This document shows, one piece after another, positions 31,745 to 40,400 of a DNA stretch of 63,073 nt (within the stretch, counting starts at the first letter, position 1; each line of letters opens with the position of its first letter). The notes under the pieces are model-generated. The model did not search any database, was not told where the DNA came from, and saw only the letters and a program-made list of their open reading frames with translations. Location: positions 1 through 63,073 of IMG/VR virus record IMGVR_UViG_3300043449_000393; one strand, given 5' to 3'. The position numbers were made by a program, and so were the translations under genes. The stretch is from a virus.

Positions 31745-32128
31745 GTGAAATTATCTGAAGCAGTCGAGATGTATATCAAGATGCGCGACAAAAAAGCTGC
31801 GATGAAAGCTGAATTTGACGCTAGCATTGCACCCCTTAACGAGAAGATGGAAAAACTGGAAGCCAAGCTTCTGGACGTCTTCAATAAAACTGGCATGGAC
31901 TCTGTGAAAACTGAGTTTGGTACTGCGTACTCCACGGTGCGCACAACAGCCAGCGTTGCCGATCGTGAGGTCTTCATGGATTACGTGAAGGCCAACGAAG
32001 AGTGGAGCTTGCTCGAGACGCGTGTTTCCAAAACCGCAGTCGAGCAGTTCCGCGCCATCCATGACGACTTGCCTCCCGGAATCAATGTCCGTGAAGAGCG
32101 TGTAGTCAATGTCCGCCGTTCGTCGTAA
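31745..32128 (+). CDS. Coiled-coil protein before the SSB candidate
   Basis: 127 residues. Long helical N-terminal part (MRDKKAAMKAEFDASIAPLN, KMEKLEAKLLDVFNK) suitable for a coiled coil, then a beta-rich end (GTAYSTVRTT). In related phages such a protein often precedes the SSB (memory, not checked). ATG with AAAGGAAACC site. Function unknown. Confidence 0.7.
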   Translation: MKLSEAVEMYIKMRDKKAAMKAEFDASIAPLNEKMEKLEAKLLDVFNKTGMDSVKTEFGTAYSTVRTTASVADREVFMDYVKANEEWSLLETRVSKTAVEQFRAIHDDLPPGINVREERVVNVRRSS

Positions 32129-32154
32129 ACTCTCAACCTCAACCACCAAAGACC

Positions 32155-33102
32155 ATGAACATCATTCCTTTTGACAGTGGCAGCAAGCTGCCTGCGTACC
32201 TCAAGCAAGTTGACGTAGCATCCCTGAACTCCGACCTTACCAGCCACGCTGGCGGCGGCTTCCCCGCAATCTCCATCAAGGGCAAAGTCTTTGCCGTGGT
32301 GCGTGATGGCGAGCGCGAAGTTCTGCGTAACCCCAAAGACCCTGACAGCGCCGCGACCAGCTTGGACGTGGTGTTGCTTAAAGCCAACAAAGGCACAAGC
32401 AAGGTGTTCTACCTGAAGGGCTACAACCCTGAGCAGAGCGAAGGCCAGAAGCCTGACTGCTACTCCGGCGACGGCATCACACCCGCTGGCGATGCCAAGA
32501 CACCTCAAGCCAAGAAGTGCGCTACCTGCCCACACAATCAGTGGGGCTCGCGCATCACTGAGAAGGGTGCCTCCAAGGGCAAGGCCTGTAACGACACCGT
32601 TCGTATGGCTGTGGCTGCTGCGGGTCTGTTGAACGACCCCATGCTGCTGCGTGTGCCACCTGCATCCATCCGTGCGTTGGGTGAGTACGGTCAGACTCTG
32701 GCCAAGCGTGGCGCTGCGTACAACATGGTTGTCACCAAGGTTGCCTTCGACATGGACGCTGAGTCCCCCAAGTTGACCTTCAAGCCAGTCGGCTTCCTCG
32801 ACGACGCTGCATACGCAGAAGTCCAAGAGACCGTTGACTCGGACATTGTGGCCAGCATCTTGGGTGCCAGCTTCAACGCTGTCGAAGCCGCTCCTGCTGC
32901 CGAAGACACTGAAGTGCCCGAAGAAGCACCAGCCCCTGTGGCCAAGCCAAAGCCAGCTGCCAAACCTGCTCCGGTGCAAGCCGAAGAGGAAGCCCCAGCT
33001 CCTGTGGCCAAGCCAAAGCCAGCTGCCAAAGCTGCACCTAAGCCAGCTCCTGTTGAGGACGACCTCGATCTGGACTTGGACGGCATCAGCTTCGACGATT
33101 AA
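32155..33102 (+). CDS. Single-stranded DNA-binding protein candidate (gp2.5-like)
   Basis: 315 residues. An N-terminal beta-rich region, a Cys cluster CATCPHNQWGS with further Cys (DCYSGDG, CNDT), a Pro/Lys/Ala linker with a repeated VAKPKPAAK unit, and a strongly acidic C-terminus DDLDLDLDGISFDD. An acidic tail after a flexible linker is the functional signature of T7 gp2.5-type SSBs, where it recruits polymerase and helicase. Placement between SNF2 and primase agrees. The exact family is not assigned. Confidence 0.75.
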   Translation: MNIIPFDSGSKLPAYLKQVDVASLNSDLTSHAGGGFPAISIKGKVFAVVRDGEREVLRNPKDPDSAATSLDVVLLKANKGTSKVFYLKGYNPEQSEGQKPDCYSGDGITPAGDAKTPQAKKCATCPHNQWGSRITEKGASKGKACNDTVRMAVAAAGLLNDPMLLRVPPASIRALGEYGQTLAKRGAAYNMVVTKVAFDMDAESPKLTFKPVGFLDDAAYAEVQETVDSDIVASILGASFNAVEAAPAAEDTEVPEEAPAPVAKPKPAAKPAPVQAEEEAPAPVAKPKPAAKAAPKPAPVEDDLDLDLDGISFDD

Positions 33103-33109
33103 TCAACAC

Positions 33110-33127
33110 GGGGAGCTTCGGCTCCCC
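33110..33127 (+). terminator. UUCG-capped hairpin after the SSB gene
   Basis: A perfect 7-base GC-rich stem, GGGGAGC/GCTCCCC, closed by the extra-stable TTCG tetraloop, 8 bases after the stop of the SSB candidate. There is no T-run. More likely an mRNA-stabilising or attenuating hairpin than a full terminator. Confidence 0.5.
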
Positions 33128-33144
33128 ACAACTTAGGAAACATC

Positions 33145-33354
33145 ATGAACTACAACATCAAACTCGAAATGAGCATGGACGCCAACTCTTTGAACACACT
33201 GCTCGGTACGCTCGGTAGTGGTCCGCACAACTTTGTGCGGCCTATCATAGACAACGTGCTGGCGCAAGCCAAGGAGCAAGAAGACGCTGCTAGGGCAGCA
33301 CAAGCTGCTACAACCACTGACGCCGAAGTCATGGAAGTCGGCGGCACTGACTGA
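33145..33354 (+). CDS. Small protein after the SSB gene
   Basis: 69 residues, ATG at 33145 after TTAGGAAACATC. MNYNIKLEMSMDANSLNTLL then an Ala/Gln-rich helical end. It is the last gene before an intrinsic terminator, so it shares the SSB transcript. Unknown function. Confidence 0.62.
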   Translation: MNYNIKLEMSMDANSLNTLLGTLGSGPHNFVRPIIDNVLAQAKEQEDAARAAQAATTTDAEVMEVGGTD

Positions 33355-33374
33355 CTTTAGCGCCAAACCCAAGG

Positions 33375-33400
33375 AGCCCGCTTGCGGGCTTTTTCCTTTT
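33375..33400 (+). terminator. Intrinsic terminator before the primase gene
   Basis: AGCCCG/CGGGCT (33375-33380 with 33385-33390), loop CTTG, followed by TTTTTCCTTTT. A classic Rho-independent terminator after the SSB transcript; primase-helicase expression then depends on read-through or a further promoter. Confidence 0.88.
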
Positions 33401-33411
33401 CTGGAGTAGTC

Positions 33412-33462
33412 ATGAGTAGCAAAAAAACAACAGCGGGAGGGGAGAGCTATGGACACCCTTGA
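33412..33462 (+). CDS. Possible 16-residue leader peptide
   Basis: ATG at 33412 after CTGGAGTAGTC, coding MSSKKTTAGGESYGHP and stopping 14 bases after the primase ATG. The overlap could couple primase translation or regulate it. There is no homology to judge by, so the call is weak. Confidence 0.25.
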   Translation: MSSKKTTAGGESYGHP

Positions 33463-36400
33463 ATTTCTGAGAGTCATACTCCCTGAGCATGGCATCCACT
33501 ATCTGGCCCTGTTCAAAGAGGGCTACAAATTCCCCGCTCACAAGGTCTACACTGACCTTGAGACAATGGCCGAAGCCATCGAGGGTATGGCTGGCAGCAA
33601 GCAGCTGTCGGTGTACCACGCATGTGCGTCCTATCAAAAAGCCGTCATCGAACTGGACGAGCTGGACAAGAACGGCAACAACAAACGCAAGTATCGCATC
33701 CCTGAGAACTGGGACAAGGCCAAAGCATTCTGGGTGGACGTTGACTGCGGTCAAGAGAAGTTCGACAAGGGTCAGGGATACCTGACCAAGAAAGAAGCTG
33801 TTGTGGCCATGGCCAAGTTCGCCAAGGACGTCGGCATCCCACGCCCCATGCTTGTAGATTCAGGCAATGGCATCCATGCCTACTGGCCACTGACCCACGA
33901 GATTGGCCCTGAGCTGTGGCGCAAGGTCGCTACGGTGTTGAAGTCCACACTGGCCCACTGCAAGGTCATCGCTGACCCAACCCGTACAGCTGACTTTAGC
34001 TCCATCCTGCGCCCCGTGGGTTCGACCAACCGTAAGAACGGCGACGCCAAGACAGTCAAGGTGCTGGCCACCTGCGAAGCCATTGACCCGAAAGAGTTTG
34101 CTACGCCGCTGTTTGCCTACGCCAAAGAGAATGACGTCAAACTGATTCGCGAAGCGCCCAAGAAGCAGTACAACAACGACCTGAACTCTGACCTGACTGC
34201 CCACCTGCCGCAGTACCCTGAGATTCCCGCCGATGCAAACGTCATGGCCGACAAGTGCCAGCAAGCCGCTACGATGCGCGACACCATGGGTGACGTGGAG
34301 TACGAGGTCTGGCGTCGTGTCATCGGTCTGCTTACCTTCTGCGAAAGTGGTCGGGAGACTGCCCAAGCATGGACGTCCAACCGCGAAGAGTCTGGCCATA
34401 CCAGCCTTGACTGGGATGTGAAGTACGACACGTGGAACGCTGGCCCCAGCACCTGCGAGTCTTTCCAGAGCTGCAACCCGGATGGCTGCAATGGCTGCCA
34501 GTTCAAGGGCAAGATCACCACCCCGCTGCAACTGGCTAGGGTTATCCCTGAGCCCGAAGAGACCGTTGAGGAGACCGTCAACGAAGAAAGCGTCACCGAG
34601 GAAGTGTCCATCCCTGCGCTGCCCCGTGGCTACCAGTGGGACTCGGGCTTGCTCAGCCGCTTATTGCCAGACAAGGAGGGTGTCCTCCAAGCGTTCCCGT
34701 TCTGCGAGAACCTGTTCTACCCCATGACCCGTATCCGTGGTGAAGACGGCACGTTCCGTTATGGCATCCGTCTGCACCTGCCCGACAAGCGCATCCGTGA
34801 CTTCGAGATTTCCGGTGAGTCTGTGGCGTCGCCAACCGACTTGCTTCGGGCCATGGCCCGCTACGAACTGACCAAGAGCAACCACAAAAACGCAGGAGAG
34901 CACATGGCCGCGTATCTGCTGGACCAGCTGCAGTCACTCAAGCGCAGCATCACTGAGACCAACACCCTCACATCGTTTGGCTACAAGGACGACAACAAAG
35001 CGTTCCTATTAGGGGAAACCCTATACGAAGCGGACGGTTCGGAGCGCAAAGTTTTGGTCGGCGGCAACGCCAAGGAGCGCATGGCCACGTTCAAGAACGG
35101 TCGAGGCAGCTTGGAAGGCTACGCCAAGGCTCTGAACTTCATGTACAACCGACCCGGAGCTGTTCACTGGCAGTACACCATCTGCTCTGGCTGGGGCTCA
35201 CTGCTTGCCCACCACTGCGAAGACCTGTACAAGGGCTTGATTCTGGCCCTGCAAGGCGGCGAGTCAGGTCGCGGCAAGACCACGGTATGTCACGCTGCGC
35301 TGGCTGCGTTTGGCAACCCTGAGAAGTTGACCCTGAACTCCAAGGACGGCTTCACCACCAACGCTCTGTGGGCGACTCTCGGTGTGTTCAACAACGTCCC
35401 AATTCTGGTGGACGAGCTCACGGGCATGGACTCTGCTGTGTTCAGCGACGTTGCATACGGCGTGTCGAATGGCCAAGACAAAGTTCGCCTCACATCCAAG
35501 AATGGCGGCGTGGTGTTTGCCAAGTCGTCGGAGTGGCGTCTGAACGTGTACATCACCGGAAACCGGGATTTCTACGGTCTGCTGGCAGCCAACCAAGCCA
35601 ACTCACAGGCAGAAGCTGTGCGCTTGATTCAGCTGAACGTTGATCGCTACGAAGGCCTGATGCTGGTTGATCGCGCAAACTACCCCAAGACACCCGAGGG
35701 CAAGAAGGCATGGGAAGCTGCTTCAGGTCTGGTTGCTGCGGAGCACATCAAGAAGATGACCGCCAACTCCGGCCATGCCGGTGCTGCGCTGATTCAGTAC
35801 ATCTTGGCCAACCACGATGAAGTCCACAAGGACATACACACCATGCTCGGCAAGTTCACCGAGGTGCTATCCAACCCCAAGTTCCGCTTCTACCGTGCGC
35901 ACAGCGCCTGCACCATCGTGATCGCCAAGATCGCTCGCAAGCTGGGCATCATGGAGTTCGACATCAAGGAGATGTACAAGTTCACCGTGAACCTGTTGCG
36001 CGAGCTGTCTGAGTCTGTGGCTGAGAACAATACCGTGACCTCAGAGGACGCCTTCCAGCGCATGGTCAGTATCTTGAGCTCTCGAATTATTGTCACTACC
36101 GAATGTCGCGATCGTCGTGATGGACGCGGCCCTGAGACTCCGCGCAACCGAATCAACGGCCCGATCGCTGGCCGCTACATCTTGGGCAGCCAGAGCAGCA
36201 AAGAGTTCGCTGGGCGGTTGATTCTGTCTCAGAAGGAAGTGCGCGACTGGTGCATGGCCAACCGCATGGACTTTCACTCGATGATGAAAAGCTTGCAGGA
36301 CGCCAAAGCCTTGGTGGCTCAGGGCGACAAGTTCGTTATCACTCGGGGGACTGACTGCCCATCCATGCAGACTCGCTGCATCATCGTTGACATGCACAAG

Positions 36401-36478
36401 CTGAACGCAGAGGCCAACGCCCCTGTACTGTCTCTAGTCACCAATCAATTTGACGGGGAAGCTGCTGAAGCAGTATGA
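33449..36478 (+). CDS. Primase-helicase (AEP-like primase, DUF927-type ATPase)
   Basis: 1009 residues, ATG with GGGAGGGGAGAG site. The N-terminal domain has FWVDVDC (DxD, 97-100) and SGNGIH (138-143), features of archaeo-eukaryotic-type primases. A Cys cluster (CESFQSC, GCNGC; about 335-352) follows, then an acidic linker. The C-terminal ATPase has Walker A GGESGRGKTT (603-612) and Walker B ILVDE (about 651-655) as in DUF927 helicases. It probably primes and unwinds for the family-A polymerase. Last gene of the rightward block. Confidence 0.85.
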   Translation: MDTLEFLRVILPEHGIHYLALFKEGYKFPAHKVYTDLETMAEAIEGMAGSKQLSVYHACASYQKAVIELDELDKNGNNKRKYRIPENWDKAKAFWVDVDCGQEKFDKGQGYLTKKEAVVAMAKFAKDVGIPRPMLVDSGNGIHAYWPLTHEIGPELWRKVATVLKSTLAHCKVIADPTRTADFSSILRPVGSTNRKNGDAKTVKVLATCEAIDPKEFATPLFAYAKENDVKLIREAPKKQYNNDLNSDLTAHLPQYPEIPADANVMADKCQQAATMRDTMGDVEYEVWRRVIGLLTFCESGRETAQAWTSNREESGHTSLDWDVKYDTWNAGPSTCESFQSCNPDGCNGCQFKGKITTPLQLARVIPEPEETVEETVNEESVTEEVSIPALPRGYQWDSGLLSRLLPDKEGVLQAFPFCENLFYPMTRIRGEDGTFRYGIRLHLPDKRIRDFEISGESVASPTDLLRAMARYELTKSNHKNAGEHMAAYLLDQLQSLKRSITETNTLTSFGYKDDNKAFLLGETLYEADGSERKVLVGGNAKERMATFKNGRGSLEGYAKALNFMYNRPGAVHWQYTICSGWGSLLAHHCEDLYKGLILALQGGESGRGKTTVCHAALAAFGNPEKLTLNSKDGFTTNALWATLGVFNNVPILVDELTGMDSAVFSDVAYGVSNGQDKVRLTSKNGGVVFAKSSEWRLNVYITGNRDFYGLLAANQANSQAEAVRLIQLNVDRYEGLMLVDRANYPKTPEGKKAWEAASGLVAAEHIKKMTANSGHAGAALIQYILANHDEVHKDIHTMLGKFTEVLSNPKFRFYRAHSACTIVIAKIARKLGIMEFDIKEMYKFTVNLLRELSESVAENNTVTSEDAFQRMVSILSSRIIVTTECRDRRDGRGPETPRNRINGPIAGRYILGSQSSKEFAGRLILSQKEVRDWCMANRMDFHSMMKSLQDAKALVAQGDKFVITRGTDCPSMQTRCIIVDMHKLNAEANAPVLSLVTNQFDGEAAEAV

Positions 36479-36525
36479 TCCACGGGCCGGTTGTCATGGC
36501 CGGTTCCTTTGTGGTTGATGAACTC

Positions 36526-36555
36526 GCCCCCGGCTTAAACACCGGGGGCTTTTTT
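36526..36555 (+). terminator. Terminator between the two convergent blocks
   Basis: GCCCCCGG (36526-36533) pairs perfectly with CCGGGGGC (36542-36549), loop CTTAAACA, followed by six T. It ends early transcripts after the primase-helicase gene, right against the stop of the first leftward gene. Confidence 0.9.
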
Positions 36556-36734
36556 CACTTCTTACCTTTGTGCATGCCGGGCTCAAACTTCTTCTCCATG
36601 GCGGCGTAAGCCTTCTTGGAGGGAGCCATTTTCTTCTCGGCAGCTTCCATCTTCTTGGATTCGCCTTTACCAAATGGGTTGGCTTTGGCTTTGTTGGTAG
36701 CGGTACGTTGACCGCGCATTGGCATCGACTTCAT
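36555..36734 (-). CDS. Small basic virion-region protein
   Basis: 59 residues from the ATG at 36734, with GGAG eight bases upstream. Very Lys/Met-rich (MKSMPMRGQRTATNKAKANP, ending EPGMHKGKK). It may be a small DNA-associated virion protein. It is the last gene of the leftward block. Family unknown. Confidence 0.6.
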   Translation of the reverse strand: MKSMPMRGQRTATNKAKANPFGKGESKKMEAAEKKMAPSKKAYAAMEKKFEPGMHKGKK

Positions 36735-36753
36735 GGGAATCTCCAGTTGGGGG

Positions 36754-36987
36754 TTAGCGGTACTTCGCGGTTTTTGCAGCAATCTTTTTGGGTTGCGCTA
36801 CAAACTGTTTGCCTTGCGCCTTACCTGCACGCTTGGCCTTGGTCGTTTCTGCATACTCAGCAGGACTCAGTGATTTGATGGCGGCTTCTGGCAAGTACCG
36901 CTCACCCGTTTTAGAGGACGGCTTGCCACTTTTTGTTCGCCATTTAGCGTCCGTCCAGTCCTTCAGAGATTTTTGAGGGGCTTTCAA
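36754..36987 (-). CDS. Small basic protein with TTG start
   Basis: 77 residues if started at the TTG at 36987, which overlaps the preceding stop (TTGA). The protein then begins M-K-A-P-Q-K-S-L-K-D-W. Contains WTDAKWRTKSGKPSSKTGER and ends PKKIAAKTAKYR. Small phage proteins with this signature (DUF5872-like, memory) occur beside DUF6321 genes, as here. The longer ATG frame runs into the upstream gene. Confidence 0.65.
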   Translation of the reverse strand: MKAPQKSLKDWTDAKWRTKSGKPSSKTGERYLPEAAIKSLSPAEYAETTKAKRAGKAQGKQFVAQPKKIAAKTAKYR

Positions 36988-37172
36988 TCTCGATACCCCC
37001 CACCAGCAGCCTTGTATTTCTTGGCTACGAGCTGTGCCTTGCGGGCAGACCACTGACCCGCACCAGTGCCTTGGGTAGCTGCGGCTTTTACCTGAGACAC
37101 AATCCGCCTGCGCATCTCGGGTTTGGTGTAGTTGCCAGCAGCGTTGACTGTAGATTTAGACTTGGTGGCCAT
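36984..37172 (-). CDS. Small basic protein
   Basis: 62 residues from the ATG at 37172, one base after the neighbouring stop. MATKSKSTVNAAGNYTKPEM, then AAATQGTGAGQWSARKAQLV and AKKYKAAGGGYRD. Basic, low in hydrophobics, typical of phage proteins of this cluster. Function unknown. Confidence 0.65.
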   Translation of the reverse strand: MATKSKSTVNAAGNYTKPEMRRRIVSQVKAAATQGTGAGQWSARKAQLVAKKYKAAGGGYRD

Positions 37173-37173
37173 G

Positions 37174-37428
37174 TCAGCACTTCCACGCACGCAACGACTT
37201 GTTGATGCGGCTGTTGGGGTCGTTGGCAGTTTTGGCGCTGGTCAACTTCTCCTTCATGCCTTCCATTCTGGCACAAAAAGAGTCCTTGCGGGGACCACCT
37301 TCGGGTTGAGGAGCCTTGAGTCCCGGCTTGCCGGGGTTAGCTTTATTGTAGGAGGCACGCCCTTTGGCGTTGAGCCCACCCTTGGGGTCTTTGCCTTCTT
37401 TGCGTGTCCATGCAGGTGTCTTAGCCAT
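37174..37428 (-). CDS. DUF6321 family protein
   Basis: 84 residues. TPAWTRKEGKDPKGGLNAKG, the GKPGLKAPQPEGG stretch, SFCARMEGM and SRINKSLRAWKC at the end make a signature I associate with DUF6321, frequent in environmental phages. Its role is unknown; repeated linkage to the giant virion protein suggests a virion or DNA-ejection link (inference). Confidence 0.8.
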   Translation of the reverse strand: MAKTPAWTRKEGKDPKGGLNAKGRASYNKANPGKPGLKAPQPEGGPRKDSFCARMEGMKEKLTSAKTANDPNSRINKSLRAWKC

Positions 37429-40400
37429 TAGATTTGCTCCTCAACGAATCGTTTGTTTGCCTTGTTGAACTGTACACCATCAACGACTTGCCGCTCACGC
37501 TTGGCTTGAGACTGTGGAGCCTTAAGCAATTCAGACAGTGGTTGGCGAGTGTAGCCGTTCTTGACTCTGGCTTCCTGCAGCTTTGCCCACGCATCGCGAG
37601 CTTCAGCCGTAGACTCACCAGCGCGGATGGCCTTGATGTAGTCAGCCTTGACCTTGGTAGACCGGTCTTGGTAGAACTGGTTCATCTCCAGCGTGTTCTG
37701 CTGGCGTTCCATTATCACGGACTGCTGGACTGGCTGAATACCCATGGCCTGCACAACAGCTTCCCAAGCACTGACCTCCGACGCTGGCAGTACTATGTCA
37801 CCGTTACGGCGTGTCATTCCTTGCGTGGAAATGCGGTAAGCCTTGGCGGCGTCACCCAGACCCTTGGGGAGAACTTGCTCCATGCCCTTGTACCATTCAC
37901 CGCTGAGCATCTGGCCGAGGCCGTCAGCCACACGAGCGGCCATACCAACTGGAGCGCCGCCCAGCAAAGTACCAGCAGCCTCAATCACGCCGGACTTGGT
38001 AGTCAGGTCAGCTTGGCTGAACGGCATGATGGACAGCATGTTGCCTGCGCCCACTTTGCCAGAGATGTCCACACCAGCCAGCGTCGGAGCACCGCGCATG
38101 ATCAAGTTGGCCATGTCCTCGTCGCCGATAAACTTGCGCAACTCAGCTGTGACATCCAATGGATCGTCGTCATCACCGAACAGAGCTCCGATAGCCCAAG
38201 CAATCGCGGAGTAGCCGGGCAAGCCCATGGCACCAGCCAGCAATGCAGTGTGGCCAAGTGAGTAGGCCAGAGCCTTGGTAGCTGCGAGTTTTTCTTTGCT
38301 GTCAAAGCCAGCGTCCTTGAGCAGCTTGGCGTAGTACGTCAGCTGAATCAACTGGAACTTGCGGAACTGCAACGCCACCTTGCCGACTGGATTGTTGAAG
38401 AATCGTGGGGCGTTGAACGCCGAGTAGTCACCATGGGTCTCAGTCAGGATGCGGTCAGCGTAGTTGATGGCGGCTTCTTTGTCACCAGTCTTGGCCAACT
38501 CCAAACGGTATGCAGCCATGGCTGTGGACAAGCGGTTGATAGATTCAACCTTCTGCACGGCAACACGCAAGAACTTATCGACCTTGTTCCAGCCTTTGCT
38601 GAACGCGCTATCGCCGTCGATCTTGAACTCGCCCAGTTCGGTCTCCAAGCCAATGTCGATCTTGCCTCGATTGGCCAGCTCTTGGATGGCGTCGCGCACG
38701 TCGGCAGGAACCTTGCTAAAGTCAAACTGCTGGTCGTACCGAGCAGACTTCATAACGTTGCCCAGCTGGCTGTACGCTGTGAACAACGCAGTGGAGGTCT
38801 TGGTGTAATCGTGGCGACCGGCCATGGCTGGAACCGACATCATCCAAGGCTGTGTCAAGTTCTGCATGTAGTACGCAGGGCTTGTGGCCAAGAAGTAGAT
38901 CGAGCTTAGGCGCGTGACCTTGCTGATAGCTGGAATAGGCTTGACGTCCAACGATGAGTCGTATCGGCGCGTGATCTCATTCAGAATTTCTGACTTGCGG
39001 TTCAAGTCACCGCTGCCAGCGTTTTCCTCTTTGCGCATGGCCTGAATCACGTCTTGCACCTGTGGGTTGTACTCCACGGACGCCACGAAATTGGCATCAG
39101 CGCGACCCTGAGAGGCAAACGAGCGCAGCATGTCGATCTCACCAGACACACCACGGCGACGCATCTCTGACTTACGAGCGCTACCTTCGGCCAAAGCCTG
39201 CAGGTACATGTCACTGACCATGCGTTGAATCTGAGCTGCGCCTTTGTCGCCAGCGTTGGCCTTGGCGTCTGCCATAGCACGCAGTCGGGTAATTGCGCCA
39301 AGTGAGTCACGGCTACCGAACAACTCTTTGTCAGCAACAGAACGCTCTTTGAACGCAACCGTGCCGCCGTTAAAATGGCCTTGGGCGGTCAACTGGTCTG
39401 CCAAATTGCGAGCTTCATTCTTGGTCTCAGTGAAACTCACGTGGTAGTGGTCTGGGTCTTTCTCCAGACGAGACAGCAGTTTAGTGTCGTTGGCAGCCTT
39501 GGCAGCAATGTACTCTTTGGACTTGGCCACAACAACATGGTCGCCGAAGCGCTTGATTGGAGCGTACGGGATGCCCTCACGAATCTTGAACAGTCGAGCA
39601 AATCGCTTCAGGTCGTTGGCCTTCTCTTTGACCAACTTGGCTTTCTTCAGTGGATCAGTCTCGGCGGCAATGCGAGCGTCGTACTCGGATGTGGCGTAGT
39701 CCACCACAGCCTTCTTCTTGGCCGACAACATCTTGTCACCGTGGGCAAAGATAGCCTTGGCATACGCTTGAGCCTTCGGGCCCAGTGCGTTGAACATCGC
39801 AGCCATCTTAGGGTCAGCCTTAAAGGTGCCCTTGTCGTAGCCCCACTTGCCGGTGCGGGTGGACTCAAAGAGGAACTGGTTGACGCTGTTGGGGCCGTCG
39901 CCTTTGTTGGCTTCTTCGATGGTTGCGTACATGTCAGCAACGCGCTCGACTTCGCGCTCCAAGGAACGAGCCTTGGTATCACGCTTGGCCAACAGGCTTT
40001 CAAACGTAGCGGCAGACTTGATGCCGACATCCACAGCTCGCTTGATGAGATCGCTGGTAAACACCACGCGGTCCAAACCCTGACGAACCCAGTCGCCGAT
40101 GGTGTTGATGCTGTCACTCACAGGCTTTTGGGCCTGCTCAGGCAGCTTGGAGACGGCCTTGTTTACTTGGGCTTGTCGGCTGGCTCGAGAAACTGCGCCA
40201 ACAGGCTGCGTGCCTTGCTGTCCAGCTTGAACTTGTCCTGACTGAGCACCTTGCTGGGCACCTTGGGCGCGTTGGTAGTTTGTGGCTTTGACTTGTTCAT
40301 GTGCTTTCTCCATAAAAGCGTGTGTTGCTGGCAGGTTATCACGGAGGAAATCCATGCCGCCGTTCATGTTTGAGAAAGCCCACACCTGTGCAAAGACTTC

